A stretch of 64,000 bases of DNA from Streptomyces tailanensis (GTDB taxonomy: Bacteria; Actinomycetota; Actinomycetes; Streptomycetales; Streptomycetaceae). Where the stretch lies: NCBI RefSeq assembly GCF_008386495.1, contig NZ_VTHJ01000014.1:86470-150469 (forward strand), in the 5' to 3' direction. The notes below the pieces were generated by a model that did no database searches, was not told the origin of the DNA, and saw only the letters and a program-made list of their open reading frames with translations. Shown here in pieces: positions 23,438 through 32,480 of this stretch. The position numbers and the translations under genes are program-made. Numbering within the stretch: position 1 is the first letter of the stretch; every line of letters begins with the position of its first letter.

Positions 23438-24603
23438 GTGGCGAAGACGGTGGCGGAAGCGGAAACGGCCCAGCGGGACGACAAGGCACGCGAGGCGGTG
23501 GTCGAGGCGGCCCTGGCCGAGCTCGACCTCGACGCCAAGGCCCGGCTGCTGTCCGGCCAGGACATGTGGACCCTGCCCGCCCTGCCCGAGATCGGATTGC
23601 GGTCCCTCGTCATGTCGGACGGCCCGATCGGCGTACGAGGAGTGCGCTGGACGGCGGACGACCCGTCCGTCGCGCTGCCCTCCCCGACCGCCCTCGCCGC
23701 CACCTGGGACCCCGAACTGGCTCGCAGGACAGGCGTGTTGCTGGCCCAGGAGGCCCGCCGCAAGGGCGTCCACGTCCTCCTCGCCCCCACGGTCAACCTG
23801 CACCGCTCCCCACTCGGCGGCCGCCACTTCGAGGCGTACAGCGAGGACCCGTACCTGACCGGTGAGATCGGCTCCGGCTATGTGACCGGCGTACAGTCCG
23901 GCGGAGTGGGCACCACGACGCGGCCGGCCGGGTCCGCGCCGTGGCGGCCGCCAACGCCGACACGATCGTGATCGTCAACTCCGGCTCCCCGGTGGAACTC
24001 CCCTGGCGCGACGAGGTGGCCGCGATCCTCCTCACCTGGTTCCCCGGCCAGGAAGGCGGCGCCGCCCTGGCCGACACCCTCACCGGCACCCACGAACCCG
24101 GCGGCCGCCTCCCCACCACCTGGGGCACCCTCACCGAGGCCCCGGTCACCCGAGTCCTCCCGTCGAACGGCGAACTCCCCTACGACGAGGACCTCTTCAT
24201 CGGCTACCGAGCCTGGGAAAGGGAGAACAAGACCCCCACGTACCCCTTCGGCCACGGCCTCGGCTACACCGACTGGACCTACGAGTCGATCGAGATCACG
24301 GGACCGAGCACGGCGACAGTCCGCATCCGGAACACCGGCGACCGCCCAGGCCGAGAAACCGTACAGCTCTACCTGGCCCCGACAACCCCGGACGCGACCC
24401 GCCCGCCCCGCTGGCTGGCCGGCTTCGCAACGGTGGAGGCGGCTCCGGGCGAGACCGTAGAGGCAGTTGTCGAACTGCCCTGCCGAGCCTTCGAGACCTG
24501 GGACGAGGCAACCAACTCCTGGACATACGTGAACGGTTCGTACGAGGTAGAGGCCGCCCGCTCAATCGCAGACCGCCGCGTAAGGGCGACTATCGGAGCG
24601 TAA
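23438..24603 (+). pseudogene. GH3 beta-glucosidase with a large internal out-of-frame deletion
   Basis: GTG 23438 (GAGGAGG upstream) opens a typical GH3 N-terminus: MSDGPIGVRG, LAATWDPELA, GRHFEAYSEDP, GYVTGVQSGGVGTT. At about 23915-23925, where the family continues with the conserved KHF motif, the sequence jumps into another frame that encodes the family C-terminus (RVRAVAAANADT, VIVNSGSPVELPW, GHGLGYTDW, then the fibronectin-III-like domain) to 24603. Roughly 400-450 residues, including the catalytic Asp, are missing by comparison with the usual ~800. As written the first frame stops at 23971. This is a null allele, or an assembly collapse. Confidence 0.87.
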
Positions 24604-24608
24604 GGGGC

Positions 24609-25524
24609 CTACCGCACCCCAAACCCATAAACCGTCTCCGACCGATAGACCGCCCCCGGCCGCAACTCCGTACTCGGAAAGTGCGGCCGGTTGGGCGAAT
24701 CAGGAAAGTGCTGCGTCTCCAAGGCGATCCCATCCCCGGGCCCGAACGGGCCCTCCAAGTGATCCGCCGTGTACAACTGCATCCCCGGCTCAGTCGTAGC
24801 CACACTCAACACCCGCCCCGACCCCGGCTCGAACAACTCCGCCACCACCTCCGCACTCCCCGTCGAACCGAGTCCCCTCCACCGCGGCCAACTCCCCCGT
24901 GGGAATCAGATCCGCGTCCACCGGCGTCACCCGCGACGCCTCGATCCGCAGCTCATGCCCACCCGCGCTGCCGGCGGCGGCCCCCGCGAGGTTCCAGTAC
25001 GAGTGATTGGTGAGGTTCACGACGGTCGGCGCATCAGTGACCGCCTCGTACGAGACCCGCAGCGCACCCCCGCCCTCCTCCAAGGTGTACGTAGCGGACA
25101 CCGACACCCGCCCGGGGAACCCCTCCTCCCCATCCGGACTGACGCGGAACAACCGCACACCGCCCTCGACGGCCTCCACGTCCCACACCCGCTTGTCGAA
25201 TCCGACCGCACCCCCGTGCAGGGAGTTCGGCGGATTGTTGCGCGCCAGCTCGTACGTCCGTCCGTCCAGCGTGAACCGCCCGTCGGCGATCCGGTTGGCG
25301 TACCGCCCGATCAGCGCCCCGAAGAACGGCCCCTGATTCCGCAGATATCCGTCGAGGTCCGCGAACCCCAGCACCACATCCGCCGATCGCCCGTCCCGGT
25401 CCGGGACCTCGACGGACTGCACGATCCCGCCGTACGTCAGGATCCGCACCCGCGTGCGACCCCGCTCCAGCGTCCAGCGATGAACAGGCGTGCCGTCGGA
25501 AAGTGTGCCGAAAAGTTCGGTCAT
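24609..25524 (-). pseudogene. galM: Aldose 1-epimerase (mutarotase) with internal out-of-frame deletion
   Basis: The 5' part (from ATG 25524) is normal: GALIGRYANRI, NSLHGG, VNLTNHSYWNLAG with the catalytic His, LIPTGELAAVEGTRFD. It then leaves frame near 24855 and stops at 24790. The proper C-terminus (VAELFEPGSGRVLSV, ETQHFPDSPN with the catalytic Glu, YRSETVYGFGV) is encoded in another frame to 24609. About 45-50 residues, including the family's YDHN segment, are absent. The gene is convergent with the similarly broken GH3 gene, 5 nt away. Confidence 0.85.
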
Positions 25525-25575
25525 GAGCGAAACCCTAGGTCACCCCGGAACCCACGGTCACCCCGGAACCCCAGG

Positions 25576-26484
25576 TCACGCGCCCTTCCCGCTCACGACC
25601 CGATACGCGATCTCCGCCAGCCGCGCCTGCCCGTTCACGCTCGGATGGAACCAGTCCCACTGGCTGAGCTGCGCCTGCCCGAACCGGTAGTCGAAGACGG
25701 CGTCCCCGTCGTAGCGGCAGTGGCGGTCCTCGGCGCAGACCTCGCGCAGGACGTTGTTGTACGCCACCACGCGTCCCTGGACGGCGTCGCGCCGCTCGGT
25801 CGCGGCCGAGGTCATCACATCCGGGTCGGCGAGCATCGACGGACAGATGCCCAGCTTCCAGACCTGCTTGCCGAGCGGGTTCGTCCGCCCTTCGCTCCAC
25901 AGCCGCTTCAGATCGGGCACGCTCGCCACGAACACCTGCGCCTTCGGCAGGCTCTTGCGCAGCGTGGCCATCGTGTCCTCGAAGTCGGCGCGGAAGTCGG
26001 CGACGGGGGTCATGTCGGTTTCGGTGGCCCGGCAGGCGTCGTTCGCGCCGATCATGACCGCGACCAGCTCGGGCTTCCGGGGCACGGCCCGCGCCACCTG
26101 GCTCGGCAGGTCGGCCATCCGGGCCCCGGTGACCGCGTAGTTCCAGCTCCGCTGGCCTGCCCCGGCCTTGCCCAGCAGCCGTACGGCGAGACTGTCGACG
26201 GACGCGTCACTGCCGGTGGCCCAGGACACCTCGGGGCAGTCGGAGAGCACCTCGCACGCGTCGAAGCCACGGGTGATGGAGTCCCCGACGGCGACCAGCG
26301 ACTCGGGGGTGCTGTCCCAGGTGGGGGTGGGCGACGCGGAGGGCCGGGTCTTCGCCTCGGTGGCCCGGGGCGCGGCGGAGTCGCCACCGCTGGCGTCGCA
26401 CGCGGCCGTACCCAGCAGGAACGCCGCCACGACGGCACCGACCCCCACCCTCGAACGGTGCGCACGGTGGCGTCGCTTCCGCAT
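25576..26484 (-). CDS. SGNH/GDSL hydrolase lipoprotein
   Basis: A 302-residue exported hydrolase. The ATG at 26484 follows GAGGGGACCAGGG. A basic N-terminus and hydrophobic core end in a lipobox LLGTAAC, then a Ser/Pro/Thr linker. SGNH blocks: VAVGDSITRG (GDS nucleophile), NYAVTGARM, IGANDAC and DWFHPSVNGQ (Asp/His). It resembles Streptomyces secreted lipases and esterases of the SGNH class. Cys pairs (CEVLSDC, CAEDRHC) suggest extracellular disulfides. Confidence 0.9.
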   Translation of the reverse strand: MRKRRHRAHRSRVGVGAVVAAFLLGTAACDASGGDSAAPRATEAKTRPSASPTPTWDSTPESLVAVGDSITRGFDACEVLSDCPEVSWATGSDASVDSLAVRLLGKAGAGQRSWNYAVTGARMADLPSQVARAVPRKPELVAVMIGANDACRATETDMTPVADFRADFEDTMATLRKSLPKAQVFVASVPDLKRLWSEGRTNPLGKQVWKLGICPSMLADPDVMTSAATERRDAVQGRVVAYNNVLREVCAEDRHCRYDGDAVFDYRFGQAQLSQWDWFHPSVNGQARLAEIAYRVVSGKGA

Positions 26485-26774
26485 CCCTGGTCCCCTCTTC
26501 TCTCCGTACACGTGCAACCCCCACTCATGACAACGCACGAGAGTTCCCGACGAGGGGGCCCGCCGACGGAGAAAGATTGGGTTTGACGGGACGGAAGGTG
26601 CAACTGTTCCCATACGTACAGGCGTCCACTCGGATGAAACCCGAGTTCTTCCTGGCGCCGGCTCCGACGGTACGTCACACTCCTTGCCCCACCGCACGGT
26701 AGCCTCGCCACGTGGCCCGCTCCGCCACTGCCGTTCCGTCAAGTTACAAGAAGCACCGCTCTGTGGAGGCCCCG

Positions 26775-27269
26775 GTGACGACACGTGGAGTTCTGTACGT
26801 GCACTCCGCGCCGCGCGCGCTGTGCCCGCACGTCGAGTGGGCCGTCGCGGGGGTTCTGGGGACACGGGTGAACCTCGACTGGATCCGGCAGCCGGCCGCC
26901 CCGGGCCACTGGCGCTCGGAGTTCTCCTGGCAGGGCCAGGCCGGCACCGCCTCCAAGCTCGCCTCGGCGCTGCGCGGCTGGCACCTCATCCGCTTTGAGG
27001 TCACCGCCGAGCCCTGCCCCACCGCCGAGGGCGAGCGCTACAGCTGCACCCCCGACCTGGGCATCTTCCACGCCGTCACCGGTATCCACGGCGACATCCT
27101 CATCCCCGAGGACCGCCTCCGCGCGGCGCTCACGCGCTCCCGGAGCGGAGAGACGGACCTGGAGGCGGAGATCGCCAAGCTCCTGGGCAAGCCGTGGGAC
27201 GACGAGCTGGAGCCCTTCAGATACGCGGGAGAGGGCGCCCCGGTCCGCTGGCTGCACCAGGTCGTGTAA
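26775..27269 (+). CDS. DUF3145 family protein
   Basis: A 164-residue conserved actinobacterial protein of unknown function. GTG 26775 is chosen because GGAGG precedes it at 6 nt and the family begins TTRGVLYVHSAPRALCPHVEW. There is no signal peptide or membrane helix. The gene sits convergently beside fabF, its usual neighbour in Streptomyces. A shared hairpin terminator separates them. Confidence 0.93.
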   Translation: MTTRGVLYVHSAPRALCPHVEWAVAGVLGTRVNLDWIRQPAAPGHWRSEFSWQGQAGTASKLASALRGWHLIRFEVTAEPCPTAEGERYSCTPDLGIFHAVTGIHGDILIPEDRLRAALTRSRSGETDLEAEIAKLLGKPWDDELEPFRYAGEGAPVRWLHQVV

Positions 27270-27290
27270 GCGACAAGTCCGGACACGAAC

Positions 27291-27322
27291 GAAGGGCTCC
27301 CACCGACCGGTGGGAGCCCTTC
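27291..27322. terminator. Bidirectional terminator between DUF3145 gene and fabF
   Basis: A perfect 14-bp stem (GAAGGGCTCCCACC with its complement, 27291-27304/27309-27322) and 4-nt loop GACC, extended outward by GAAC/GTTC. Confidence 0.88.
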
Positions 27323-27341
27323 ACGTTCGTACGACGGGAAA

Positions 27342-28613
27342 TCAGACCGTCCGGAACGCCAGCACCACGTTGTGCCCGCCGAACCCGAACGAGTCGTTCA
27401 GCGCGGCGATGCGGCCCTCGACGGGAAGCTTGCGCGCCTCGCCCCGCACGATGTCGGCGTTGGCCTCGGCCTCGGGGTCGAGGTTGTCCACGTTGATCGT
27501 CGGCGGAGCCACCCGGTGGTACAGCGCGAGCACCGTCGCGACGCTCTCCACACCACCGGCACCGCCCAGCAGATGCCCCGTCATGGACTTCGTCGCGGAC
27601 ACGGCGAAGTGGTCGGTGTCGTCGCCGAACACCTTGCGCAGCGCCTTCAGCTCGGCGATGTCACCGGCCGGCGTCGAGGTCCCGTGCGCGTTGACGTGCA
27701 TGATCTCCGCCGGGTCCAGGTCCGTGCGCTCCAGCAGGTGCTCCAGGGCGGCGGCGATGCCCCGCCCCTCCGGCTCCGGCTGCACGATGTCGTGGCCGTC
27801 CGCCGAGATGCCCTGCCCGACTGCCTCGGCGTAGACACGGGCGCCACGCGCGGCGGCGTGCTCCGCGGACTCCAGGACGATCACACCCGCGCCCTCGCCG
27901 AGGACGAAGCCGTCGCGGCCGGTGTCGTAGGGACGCGACGCGCCCTGCGGGTTCTCGTTGTTCTTGGACATCGCCATCATGTTGCCGAACGCGGCGATCG
28001 GCAGCGGGTGGATGGCGGCCTCGGTGCCACCGGCGACCACGACATCGGCGCGGCCGGTGCGAATCATCTCGATGGCGTAGCCGATGGCCTCGGCGCCCGA
28101 CGCGCAGGCGGAGACCGGGGTGTGCACACCGGCGCGCGCGCCGACGTACAGACCGACGTTGGCGGAGGGGCCGTTGGGCATCAGCATGGGCACGGTGTGC
28201 GGGGAGACACGGCGTACGCCCTTCTCCTTCAGCACGTCGTACTGGTCGAGGAGGGTCGTCACACCGCCGATGCCGGAGGCGATGACCGCGCCGACCCGGT
28301 CGGCGTCGACGGTGCCGTCGTCGGCGGACGTCTCGGTGTAACCGGCGTCGGCCCACGCCTCCTTGGCCGCGATCAGCGCGAACTGCGCGGAGCGGTCCAG
28401 TCGGCGGGCCTGCGGGCGCGGAATGACCTCGGTCGGTTCCACGGCGATCTGCGCGGCGATACGGACCGCCTGGTCGGCGGCCCACTCCTGCTCCAGGGGG
28501 CCGACACCGGAACGTCCGGCGACCAGCCCCTCCCAGGTGGAAGTCGCGTCGCCACCCAGCGGTGTGGTTGCGCCGATACCGGTGACGACCACGGTGCGAT
28601 TGGTCGAACTCAC
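27342..28613 (-). CDS. fabF: 3-oxoacyl-ACP synthase II (KAS II)
   Basis: A 423-residue cytoplasmic condensing enzyme that elongates acyl-ACP with malonyl-ACP. GTG 28613 follows GGAGAA and gives the normal start VSSTNRTVVVTGIGA. The catalytic triad is visible: Cys in VSACASGAEA, His in VNAHGTSTPAGD and His in KSMTGHLLGGAGG. GFGGHNVVLAF is the C-terminal signature. It is the last gene of fabD-fabH-acpP-fabF, separated from acpP by a 105-nt gap containing hairpins. Confidence 0.97.
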   Translation of the reverse strand: MSSTNRTVVVTGIGATTPLGGDATSTWEGLVAGRSGVGPLEQEWAADQAVRIAAQIAVEPTEVIPRPQARRLDRSAQFALIAAKEAWADAGYTETSADDGTVDADRVGAVIASGIGGVTTLLDQYDVLKEKGVRRVSPHTVPMLMPNGPSANVGLYVGARAGVHTPVSACASGAEAIGYAIEMIRTGRADVVVAGGTEAAIHPLPIAAFGNMMAMSKNNENPQGASRPYDTGRDGFVLGEGAGVIVLESAEHAAARGARVYAEAVGQGISADGHDIVQPEPEGRGIAAALEHLLERTDLDPAEIMHVNAHGTSTPAGDIAELKALRKVFGDDTDHFAVSATKSMTGHLLGGAGGVESVATVLALYHRVAPPTINVDNLDPEAEANADIVRGEARKLPVEGRIAALNDSFGFGGHNVVLAFRTV

Positions 28614-28678
28614 GGGAATTTTCTCCAACGGTTACGAGGAATCAGCGGCGCCACCGCCGGGTGGCGGGGCAAAGCGGA

Positions 28679-28722
28679 CTGATCCGGGGACCGGGCCGGG
28701 GCGGCCCGATCCGGTGGATCAG
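28679..28722 (-). terminator. Intercistronic hairpin at the acpP stop codon
   Basis: CTGATCC and GGATCAG (outer arms, 28679-28685/28716-28722) enclose a second stem CGGGCC/GGCCCG (28692-28708). The acpP stop lies in the outer arm. It would partly terminate or stabilise the message, giving more ACP than FabF. Confidence 0.6.
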
Positions 28723-28967
28723 GCCTGGTGCTTGAGGATGTAGTCGGTCGCGTCGCCGACCGTCTTGAGGTTCTTGACGTCGTCGTCCGGGATCTTGACG
28801 TCGAAGCGCTCTTCGGCGGCGACGACGACCTCGACCATGGACAGGGAGTCGACGTCCAGGTCGTCGGTGAAGGACTTGTCCAGCTGGACGTCCTCGACCG
28901 GGATGCCGGCGATCTCGTTCACGATGTCGGCGAGACCGGCGACGATCTCTTCCTGAGTGGCGGCCAT
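28719..28967 (-). CDS. acpP: Acyl carrier protein
   Basis: An 82-residue acidic helical carrier. ATG 28967 follows AAGGAG at 7 nt. The phosphopantetheine attachment Ser lies in DLDVDSLSMVEVV (about residue 41). It carries the growing acyl chain between FabD, FabH and FabF, all encoded here, and is the fatty-acid (not polyketide) ACP by this context. Confidence 0.97.
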   Translation of the reverse strand: MAATQEEIVAGLADIVNEIAGIPVEDVQLDKSFTDDLDVDSLSMVEVVVAAEERFDVKIPDDDVKNLKTVGDATDYILKHQA

Positions 28968-29068
28968 GAGGGCGCTCCTTCGTAGATATCCAGAGGGTTG
29001 GGCGTCCGCCGCGTCGGCGGCAGGTGTTGCGTTTCCCGTGCCGGACCGCATGATCCGGCAGCGGTTGC

Positions 29069-30100
29069 CTAGGGGAGGGTAACGACCGTCGCTGCGTACA
29101 CGAGACCCGCCCCGAAGCCGATGACGAGCGCGGTGTCGCCGCTCTTCGCCTCGCCGGTCGCCAGGAGCCGCTCCATCGCGAGCGGGATCGAGGCGGCCGA
29201 GGTGTTGCCGGTGGTGCGCACATCACGGGCGACCGTGACGTGCTCCGGCAGCTTGAGTGTCTTCACCATCGAGTCGATGATCCGCTCGTTGGCCTGGTGC
29301 GGGATGAAGACGTCCAGGTCGTCCGGCGAAAGTCCGGAAGCGTCCAGCGCCTCCTTGGCGACCTTCGCCATCTCGAACACGGCCCAGCGGAACACCGCTT
29401 GGCCCTCCTGCGTGATCGCGGGGAACTTGACGTTGCCCTCGCTGTCCAGCGGAAGCTTGTCGACGTCACCGATCCGGAACTCGTTCCACGGCACCGTCTG
29501 CTTGATCGTTCCGGCTTTGTCGCCCTCGGAGCCCCACACCGTCGGGCCGATGTGCGGCTCCTGCGAGGGACCCACGACGACCGCGCCCGCGCCGTCACCG
29601 AAGAGGAACGCGGTGGCCCGGTCCTCCAGGTCGGTGAGGTCGGACAGCCGCTCGACGCCGATGACAAGGACGTACTCCGCGGAGCCCTCGACGACCATGC
29701 CCTTGGCGAGAGTCAGGCCGTAGCCGAAGCCCGCGCAGCCGGCCGAGATGTCGAACGCGGCGGCCTTGTCGGTGCCGAGCTTGTCGGCGATCTCGGTGGC
29801 GACGGCCGGGGTCTGGCTGAAGTGCGAGACGGTCGAGACGATGACGCCGCCGATCTGCTCGGCCGAGATACCGGCGTCGGCGATCGCCTTGCCGGACGCC
29901 TCGATCGACATGGCGGCGACGGTCTCCTCGTCGTTCGCCCAGTGCCGGGTCTCGATGCCGGAGCGGGAGCGGATCCACTCGTCGGAGGAGTCGATCCTCT
30001 CCAGGATCACGTCGTTGGGCACCACCCGGACCGGGCGGTAGCCGCCGACACCGAGGATGCGTGCGTACGGGGCGCCCTTGCTCGGCCTGATCTTCGACAT
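29069..30100 (-). CDS. fabH: 3-oxoacyl-ACP synthase III (KAS III)
   Basis: A 343-residue enzyme that starts fatty-acid synthesis by condensing a short acyl-CoA with malonyl-ACP; Streptomyces FabH favours branched primers. The catalytic residues are seen as Cys in ISAGCAGFGYG, His in IPHQANERI and Asn in TTGNTSAASIP. It starts 12 nt after the fabD stop and is cotranscribed. Confidence 0.97.
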   Translation of the reverse strand: MSKIRPSKGAPYARILGVGGYRPVRVVPNDVILERIDSSDEWIRSRSGIETRHWANDEETVAAMSIEASGKAIADAGISAEQIGGVIVSTVSHFSQTPAVATEIADKLGTDKAAAFDISAGCAGFGYGLTLAKGMVVEGSAEYVLVIGVERLSDLTDLEDRATAFLFGDGAGAVVVGPSQEPHIGPTVWGSEGDKAGTIKQTVPWNEFRIGDVDKLPLDSEGNVKFPAITQEGQAVFRWAVFEMAKVAKEALDASGLSPDDLDVFIPHQANERIIDSMVKTLKLPEHVTVARDVRTTGNTSAASIPLAMERLLATGEAKSGDTALVIGFGAGLVYAATVVTLP

Positions 30101-30112
30101 GCTCCAGGGCTC

Positions 30113-31033
30113 CTAGTTGAGGTGCTCGGCGACGAGCGCGCGAGCGGCGTCGAGGTCGTCGGGGGTCTTGAGCGCCACCGTCGGCACGCCCGGCAGGGCG
30201 CGCTTGGCGAGACCGGTGAGCGTGCCACCCGGGCACACCTCGACGAGCGCGGTCACGCCCAGCTCCTTGAAGGTCTCCATACACAGGTCCCAGCGGACCG
30301 GGTTGGCGACCTGGCCGACCAGCCGGGCGAGCACGTCGGCGCCGGTGGCGACGGCCTTCCCGTCCTTGTTCGAGACGTACGTGAACTTCGGGTCCGCAGG
30401 GGAGAGACCGGCGGCGGCCTCGGCGAGCGCGTCGACCGCGGGGGCCATGTGGTGCGTGTGGAAGGCGCCGGCGACCTTCAGGGCCACGACCCGGCGGACG
30501 CCCTCGGGCTTGTCCGCCTCCAGCGCTGCCAGCTGCTCCAGGGTGCCGGCGGCCACGATCTGGCCCGCGCCGTTCACGTTCGCCGGGGTCAGGCCCAGCT
30601 TCTCCAGATGCGGAACGGTCGTCTCGGGGTCGCCGCCGAGCAGCGCGGACATCCCGGTCTCGGTGATCGCGGCGGCCTCGGCCATCGCCAGACCCCGCTT
30701 GCGCACGAGGGCCAGGGCGGCGTCGTCGTCGAGGACACCGGCGAACGCGGCGGCGGTGATCTCGCCGACGCTGTGGCCCGCGACCGCGCCGGGGGTTACG
30801 TCACCGAGTGCCGTGGCGGACAGCAGTCCGGCCGCGACCAGCAGCGGCTGGGCCACCGCGGTGTCCCGGATCTCGTCCGCGTCGGCGTTCGTCCCGTAGT
30901 GGACGAGGTCGAGCCCGATGGCGTCCGACCACGCGGCGAGGCGGTCGGCGGCACCGGGGAGTTCGAGCCAGGGGGTCAGGAAGCCGGGCGTCTGGGCGCC
31001 CTGGCCGGGAGCGACGAGTACGAGCACTCTCAC
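30113..31033 (-). CDS. fabD: Malonyl-CoA:ACP malonyltransferase
   Basis: A 306-residue enzyme loading malonate onto ACP. The GTG at 31033 gives VRVLVLVAPGQGAQTPGF, with the oxyanion-hole GQGAQ. The Ser nucleophile is in AGHSVGEITAA and the catalytic His in GAFHTHHM. It is the first enzyme gene of the cluster, 83 nt downstream of fasR; that gap is where the activator FasR would be expected to act. Confidence 0.96.
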   Translation of the reverse strand: MRVLVLVAPGQGAQTPGFLTPWLELPGAADRLAAWSDAIGLDLVHYGTNADADEIRDTAVAQPLLVAAGLLSATALGDVTPGAVAGHSVGEITAAAFAGVLDDDAALALVRKRGLAMAEAAAITETGMSALLGGDPETTVPHLEKLGLTPANVNGAGQIVAAGTLEQLAALEADKPEGVRRVVALKVAGAFHTHHMAPAVDALAEAAAGLSPADPKFTYVSNKDGKAVATGADVLARLVGQVANPVRWDLCMETFKELGVTALVEVCPGGTLTGLAKRALPGVPTVALKTPDDLDAARALVAEHLN

Positions 31034-31116
31034 ACTCTCTCTTGGGGACGGCCGACGCCGCCCGTGGGGACAGGGACGAAGAACGCGAGGGGGATTTGTA
31101 GCCCCCCGACAAAACC

Positions 31117-32319
31117 CTAGAGCTGAAGATCCCCATCCACCAGACGCCCCAGGATCAGCGCGATCCGCAGTGTGAACGCAGAGCGTACATCTGAAGGAGA
31201 CCAACCGGTGACGTCAGTCACACGTCGAAGCCGGTAGCGCACGGTGTTGGGATGGACGAAGAGCATCCGGGCCGCGCCTTCCAGACTTGAGGCCTGTTCG
31301 AGATAGACGCTGAGCGTCTCCAGGAGCGCGGAGCCGGCCTCCTCCAGTGGTCTGTAGATCTCCTCCACCAACTGCTCACGGGCGCTCGGGTCCCCCGCGA
31401 TGGCCCGCTCCGGGAGCAGATCGTCCGCCAGCACGGGCCGGGGCGCGTCCTGCCAGGCGGAACAGGCCTTGAGCCCCGCGGCCGCCGCCTGCGCGGACCG
31501 GGTCGCGGCCTGCAGGTCGGGCACGATCGGCCCCGCGACGACGGGTCCCGCGGCATACGGTCCGATCAGCGACTTCGCCACCTGCAACGGATCGTTGCTG
31601 CCACCGGCGATGACCACGAGCCGGTCGCCGAGCACCCCGGTGAGCACCTGAAGCTTGGCGTGCCGGGCCGCCCGCCGGATCGCCTCCACGGTCAGCTCAC
31701 TGTCGCCGTCCGGGGCGGTGCCGAGGACCACGCACACATGCTCGGGGGAGTTCCAGCCGAGGGCGGCGGCCCTGCTCACCGCCCCCTCGTCGGCCTCCCC
31801 GCTGAGCACCGCGTTCACTACCAGCGACTCCAGGCGGGCGTCCCAGGCACCTCGTGCCTCGGCGGCCTGCGCGTACACCTGCGCCGTGGCGAAGGCGATC
31901 TCCCGCGCGTAGACGAGGAGCGCCTCGCGCAGCACGGACTCGTCACCGGGAGCGGCCACCTCGTCGATGGCGGACTCCATGACCTCGATCGTCGTCCGCA
32001 CCATCTCCACGGTCTGCCGCAGCGTGATCGCCCGGGTCAGCTCACGCGGCGCCGTACCGAACACGTCCGTCGAGATCGCCTGCGGAGCGTCCGGGCGCCG
32101 GAACCACTCCGTGAACGCGGCGATACCGGCCTGGGCCACCAGCCCGATCCACGACCGGTTCTCCGGCGGCATCGCCCGGTACCAGGGCAGCGTCTCGTCC
32201 ATCCGCGCGATGGCCTGCGCGGCAAGGCTTCCGGACGACTTCTCCAACCGCCGCAACGTTCCGGCGTGCGGATGGACGTGCGGTACGGGTTCGGATTTGC
32301 TGGCTTCGGGTTCGGGCAC
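31117..32319 (-). CDS. fasR: Transcriptional activator of fatty-acid biosynthesis, PucR/CdaR type
   Basis: A 400-residue regulator encoded directly upstream of fabD, as FasR is in S. coelicolor, where it activates the fab cluster. The C-terminal PucR helix-turn-helix is clear (LSVYLEQASSLEGAARMLFVHPNTVRYRLRRV). A GGDEF-like/PucR middle region precedes it. GTG 32319 is chosen as the start of MPEPEASKSEP; its ribosome site is weak. The same strand and close spacing suggest cotranscription or a short promoter gap before fabD. Confidence 0.92.
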   Translation of the reverse strand: MPEPEASKSEPVPHVHPHAGTLRRLEKSSGSLAAQAIARMDETLPWYRAMPPENRSWIGLVAQAGIAAFTEWFRRPDAPQAISTDVFGTAPRELTRAITLRQTVEMVRTTIEVMESAIDEVAAPGDESVLREALLVYAREIAFATAQVYAQAAEARGAWDARLESLVVNAVLSGEADEGAVSRAAALGWNSPEHVCVVLGTAPDGDSELTVEAIRRAARHAKLQVLTGVLGDRLVVIAGGSNDPLQVAKSLIGPYAAGPVVAGPIVPDLQAATRSAQAAAAGLKACSAWQDAPRPVLADDLLPERAIAGDPSAREQLVEEIYRPLEEAGSALLETLSVYLEQASSLEGAARMLFVHPNTVRYRLRRVTDVTGWSPSDVRSAFTLRIALILGRLVDGDLQL

Positions 32320-32387
32320 GGGACAAGACTGCCTTATCGCTGCGCTGGCGTGCGCCGTGGGTCGTGGGCCGGGGGCCGCGTGCCGCT

Positions 32388-32457
32388 GGGGGCTGCCGCC
32401 CTCAGACCCCCGCTTCGGCCTGAACGGCCTCGTCCTCAAACGCCGGACGGGCTGAAC
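32388..32457. repeat. Streptomyces-type intergenic repeat
   Basis: A 70-nt GC-rich stretch between fasR and the pirin gene ending in CCTCAAACGCCGGACGGG. This string is familiar from many Streptomyces intergenic regions (established knowledge from memory, not searched). It has self-complementary segments. Confidence 0.55.
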
Positions 32458-32480
32458 GGCACCGGCGATACCTTGGATGC

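Noticed and set aside
23938..24603. Independent short gene for a beta-glucosidase-like protein starting at 23941
   Set aside because: It lacks a ribosome site and begins mid-fold; with the upstream fragment it forms one interrupted GH3 gene.
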